A stretch of DNA of 64,000 bases from Orrella daihaiensis (GTDB lineage Bacteria; Pseudomonadota; Gammaproteobacteria; Burkholderiales; Burkholderiaceae_B). The DNA lies in NCBI RefSeq assembly GCF_022811525.1, contig NZ_CP063982.1, forward strand, positions 2,480,001 to 2,544,000. The letters are read 5' to 3'. A program made the translations under genes and the position numbers. Below, piece by piece: positions 61,347 through 64,000 of the stretch (position 1 is its first letter; each line of letters opens with the position of its first letter). The notes beneath the pieces are model-generated. The model did no database searches and was not told where the DNA came from. It was given only the letters and a program-made list of their open reading frames with translations.

Positions 61347-62936
61347 CTATCCGAGCATTGGCGGTTGACCAATCGGCCAGGGATGCGTCGGTGCGATCGA
61401 CTGCCAGACCCGTGCTTGAGGAGCGCCGTCCGTATGCCAGCATCCGGTGCGAAGCACTGACTCCATGGATCTAACGTAATCCATATGCCCGCCGAGCGCC
61501 TGGTAGTCTGACAGTCGCATGGTGAATTCGATAGGCGCCACAATCGCTGGCGTGGGAACCGTCCCGAAACTGTTGTCTGGCATTCCGAGCACATCCGCCA
61601 TGACGGTAATACCACCGCCTGGCCAAACGTAGGCTGGTGCACCGCCACAGGTGACATTGACCAAGGCCTGCTTGATTGACCGAGTCAAACCAATCGGATT
61701 GACAGTAACACCGGCGCGCAGACTGCCGCCAGCTCCACCTAAAAACAGGACCGAAACAAGCGAGGGCTCGCAGTTCTCGCCGATACGATCGACGATTTTT
61801 CTGACATCGGCAGGCATGTCTTCTTCGACCGGCTGTAATGCTTCATTCAAGCGATACCAGCTCGCATGCTCACCCGTGGTGGAAGTCATCAGCAACCGCA
61901 GACCAGGCCAAGCCTGCTCCGGATCCCAGCGCTCAATAATGGATAACGGATCAGCAATGTCCGTCCCGCCCCAACCGATGCCCGGGTTAGCCACTTGGAA
62001 GTAACGTCCCGGCGTAGAGCGTCGACCACGCATGACAATGCCAGAACGAGGCATATCTAGACATCTACCGGCTTGATGTTCGGTCAGCACACCGGTGATG
62101 TGATCATCGACCACCACCACCTCGTCAACCAGCCCATGAAACTGTTGCGCAAAGATACCAATGGCTGCGGACCCACAACCGACCCGCATGCGCTGCTCGG
62201 GCACGCCATTGACAATTGGCGCCTGACCGGCCTGAATAATCAGGTGCGAACCACCATCAATCGCCAACTCGACGGCCTGCTTATTGCCTAGAGCCGCCAT
62301 CATATTCATGGTGACTTTACCTTCTTTTTTACTGCCACCCGTTAAGTGATGAACGCCGCCAAGCGACAACATTTGTGAACCGTATTCGGCAGTGGTGACG
62401 TGACCGACCACTTCACCTTCGCAGCGCACATTGGCTTGTTCTGGTCCGAGGTACCGATCAGTATCAATCTTGATTTTGAAGCTGCAGTAACTAAAGATCC
62501 CCTCGGTGACAACGGTGACCGTATCCACACCCTCATGCTGTGAACTCACAATAAAAGGTGCAGGCTTGTAATCCGGATAAGTGGAAGAGCAACCAATGCC
62601 GGTAACGAAAGCCTTGTTCGCGTGCAGCAGATCACCGTCCCAGCCCTCAGGGTTTTGCGCATCGGTTTGCACAAACGCGACCGGCTTGTTTTGCTCGGAG
62701 GCATCGACTGACTGTCTTAAAAAAACAATGGGATCAACTCGAATGAGATGACCATCCTGATTCGCATAACGATCACAGGCGCCGGTTCTGCCCTCGCTTA
62801 TCTTGCAAAGAACGGGACAAGCATTGCATTCGACTTTCCCGAGGGATTTCAAGCCGGTGGCTGCCGGTTCCGAGGCTTGAGCCGCATTGGTTGGCAAGCC
62901 TTCTTCTGGTAACCCATCCGTTTTTGTGTGTTCCAT
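61347..62936 (-). CDS. 6-Hydroxynicotinate reductase-like iron-sulfur protein
   Basis: 529 residues. A Cys cluster near the N-terminus (ECNACPVLCKISEGRTGACDRY) could bind one 4Fe-4S cluster. The rest matches the proteins annotated as 6-hydroxynicotinate reductase, known from Eubacterium barkeri and inferred in Azorhizobium; that enzyme uses reduced ferredoxin to make 1,4,5,6-tetrahydro-6-oxonicotinate. The ATG at 62936 is preferred; the ATG at 63008 lies in an AT-rich palindromic region without an SD. First gene of a nine-gene operon and divergent from fpr copy 2. Confidence 0.78.
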   Translation of the reverse strand: MEHTKTDGLPEEGLPTNAAQASEPAATGLKSLGKVECNACPVLCKISEGRTGACDRYANQDGHLIRVDPIVFLRQSVDASEQNKPVAFVQTDAQNPEGWDGDLLHANKAFVTGIGCSSTYPDYKPAPFIVSSQHEGVDTVTVVTEGIFSYCSFKIKIDTDRYLGPEQANVRCEGEVVGHVTTAEYGSQMLSLGGVHHLTGGSKKEGKVTMNMMAALGNKQAVELAIDGGSHLIIQAGQAPIVNGVPEQRMRVGCGSAAIGIFAQQFHGLVDEVVVVDDHITGVLTEHQAGRCLDMPRSGIVMRGRRSTPGRYFQVANPGIGWGGTDIADPLSIIERWDPEQAWPGLRLLMTSTTGEHASWYRLNEALQPVEEDMPADVRKIVDRIGENCEPSLVSVLFLGGAGGSLRAGVTVNPIGLTRSIKQALVNVTCGGAPAYVWPGGGITVMADVLGMPDNSFGTVPTPAIVAPIEFTMRLSDYQALGGHMDYVRSMESVLRTGCWHTDGAPQARVWQSIAPTHPWPIGQPPMLG

Positions 62937-63008
62937 ACGTACTCGCTCACCCTGACGTGAATTGTTTGCGTGAAACAGATTGAAATTCTCGTGACTTTTA
63001 TGTAGCAT

Positions 63009-63027
63009 TTACTACATAATGTTGTAA
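63009..63027. promoter_or_regulatory. Candidate operator between the nicotinate operon and fpr2
   Basis: TTACTACA-TAA-TGTTGTAA is a palindrome with one mismatched pair in its 8-base arms. Beside it, GTAATTAC (63024-63031) is a perfect palindrome, and TTACTA recurs at 63029. The stretch lies between two divergent genes, so it may bind one regulator for both; the partial gene at 63901 is one possible source. Confidence 0.55.
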
Positions 63028-63117
63028 TTACTAAATGCGTATAACGACTTTAATGCAAGCATTCGCCAAAAGCAACAGATTTCCATCAACCCTGCCAACC
63101 CGATCGCCGAGGCCCAC

Positions 63118-63891
63118 ATGAGCGCATTCAACAATGAAAAAGTACTGACTGTTCACCACTGGACTGACCGGCTTTTCTCCTTCACCACCACCAGAGATCC
63201 CTCGCTTCGATTTAGCAACGGGCATTTCACGATGATCGGCTTGAGAGTTGAGGGCAAACCCTTATTACGCGCCTACAGCATCGTGAGCGCCAACTATGAG
63301 GAGCACTTGGAGTTTCTGAGCATCAAGGTACCGGATGGCCCCTTGACATCACGCTTGCAACACATCGAGGTTGGTGACGAAATCGTGGTGGGACGCAAAC
63401 CGACGGGAACACTACTAATTGATTACCTACTGCCGGGCAAGCGGCTTTATCTGCTGAGTTCGGGCACCGGACTAGCACCGTTCATGAGCGTTATCCGTGA
63501 CCCTGAGACATACGAAAAGTTCTCCGAAGTGATCCTGATTCACAGCGTACGAGAGGTCAAGGAACTCGCCTACCATGATTACATTACCAAGGAACTACCC
63601 GAACACGAGTTTCTCGGGGATCTGATTAAAACTCAACTCAAGTACTACCCTACCGTGACCCGTGAAGCATTCCATCAACAGGGGCGAATTACCGACCTGA
63701 TTGAGAATGGGAAGCTTTTTTCCGACCTCAAGGTCCCGCCCCTAGATCCCGAACATGACAGGGGCATGATCTGTGGCAGCCCAGCGATGTTGCGCGATCT
63801 AAAACAAATGCTCGAGCACAGAGGCTTCAAGGAAGGCAATACCTCCACACCCGGCGATTTTGTGATAGAACGAGCTTTTGCAGATCAATGA
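63118..63891 (+). CDS. fpr: Ferredoxin-NADP+ reductase (copy 2)
   Basis: 257 residues, very similar throughout to copy 1 at 30018-30794. FAD site RAYSIVSANY, NADP site SSGTGLAPFMS, MICGSPAMLRD, and C-terminus VIERAFADQ. It is divergent from the 6-hydroxynicotinate reductase-like gene, which needs reduced ferredoxin in the known enzyme. It probably supplies that electron flow through FdxA or a similar ferredoxin. Confidence 0.93.
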   Translation: MSAFNNEKVLTVHHWTDRLFSFTTTRDPSLRFSNGHFTMIGLRVEGKPLLRAYSIVSANYEEHLEFLSIKVPDGPLTSRLQHIEVGDEIVVGRKPTGTLLIDYLLPGKRLYLLSSGTGLAPFMSVIRDPETYEKFSEVILIHSVREVKELAYHDYITKELPEHEFLGDLIKTQLKYYPTVTREAFHQQGRITDLIENGKLFSDLKVPPLDPEHDRGMICGSPAMLRDLKQMLEHRGFKEGNTSTPGDFVIERAFADQ

Positions 63892-63900
63892 TCACACACA

Positions 63901-64000
63901 ATGACTCAAGCGAAAAACCCCAAAGCAACCAGTAAAGCGGCGGTGGGTAACAAGCCGCTAAGCGCCCGCGCACGATCGGCTCAGCTGACTCGCGACAGTG
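63901..64000 (+). CDS. Start of an unidentified gene (partial)
   Basis: An ATG at 63901, 9 bases after the fpr2 stop, opens 33 codons without a stop up to the window end. The N-terminus is rich in Lys, Ala and Thr (MTQAKNPKATSKAA) and then SARARSAQLTRDS. Such basic, disordered starts are common in DNA-binding regulators, but no domain is visible yet. Confidence 0.5.
   Translation, partial: MTQAKNPKATSKAAVGNKPLSARARSAQLTRDS

Noticed and set aside
1..64000. tRNA, rRNA, transposase, integrase or prophage genes
   Set aside because: None was recognised on either strand by reading the sequence; a covariance-model search would be needed to exclude small RNAs.

Overview
The window looks like the chromosome of a free-living Gram-negative bacterium, most probably a betaproteobacterium (Burkholderiales, Alcaligenaceae-like). 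Support comes from pqiABC, many TRAP and Liv-type importers, two tripartite molybdenum hydroxylases, CaiB/BaiF CoA-transferase and HyuAB genes, and a moderate GC content. This is an inference from gene content. No rRNA, tRNA, CRISPR array, insertion sequence or integrase was seen.

Region 1 (1-13.9 kb) is a signalling and secretion locus. A unit made of a response regulator facing a 7TMR-DISM histidine kinase, with an hcp gene just upstream of the kinase, occurs twice (1-2.9 kb and 10.6-13.9 kb). A third hcp copy (9.9 kb) adjoins a 1128-residue putative secreted metalloprotease/Het-C/DUF4114 protein. hcp2 and hcp3 with their upstream regions form a ~649-bp near-identical duplication. All three hcp genes and the large gene carry a TTNCGAC-type direct repeat with a 10-bp period about 146-153 bp before their start codons, which suggests one response-regulator regulon. 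Both hcp-kinase junctions contain a strong hairpin. No other type VI secretion genes are present. An SLC13-like transporter, a periplasmic binding-like protein and a MarC protein lie between the two units.

Region 2 (14-24.5 kb) is ordinary: an EF-hand protein, pqiABC (MCE lipid transport), a UPF0149 protein, an alpha/beta hydrolase, a DCC-family protein, two methyltransferases, a TRIC channel, a DUF411 protein and small membrane proteins.

Region 3 (24.5-64 kb) is a catabolic island. It starts with CoA-transferase, acyl-CoA dehydrogenase, SDR epimerase, cupin, enoyl-CoA hydratase and RidA genes. A minus-strand operon follows: a PreA-like flavin/FeS reductase, HyuA, HyuB and a ferredoxin-NADP reductase, preceded by a MarR regulator. 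On the plus strand come one TRAP importer and then a second TRAP importer whose genes enclose a xanthine-dehydrogenase-family hydroxylase. Three matching palindromic boxes sit before these units, probably the MarR operators. Next are a 7Fe ferredoxin, a GntR regulator with twin perfect palindromes, and a PcaB/adenylosuccinate-lyase-like enzyme. The last part is a nine-gene minus-strand operon: 6-hydroxynicotinate reductase-like protein, UPF0280, DUF1185, Liv ABC importer with fused permeases, and NicA/NicB-like nicotinate dehydrogenase. A second ferredoxin-NADP reductase is divergent from it.

Taken together, region 3 reads as uptake, molybdenum-dependent hydroxylation, ferredoxin-driven ring reduction and lactam opening of N-heteroaromatic acids, with CoA-dependent processing of the products. 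Nicotinate is the best-supported substrate for the right-hand operon; the substrate of the PreA/HyuAB/TRAP/Mo-hydroxylase part is unknown.
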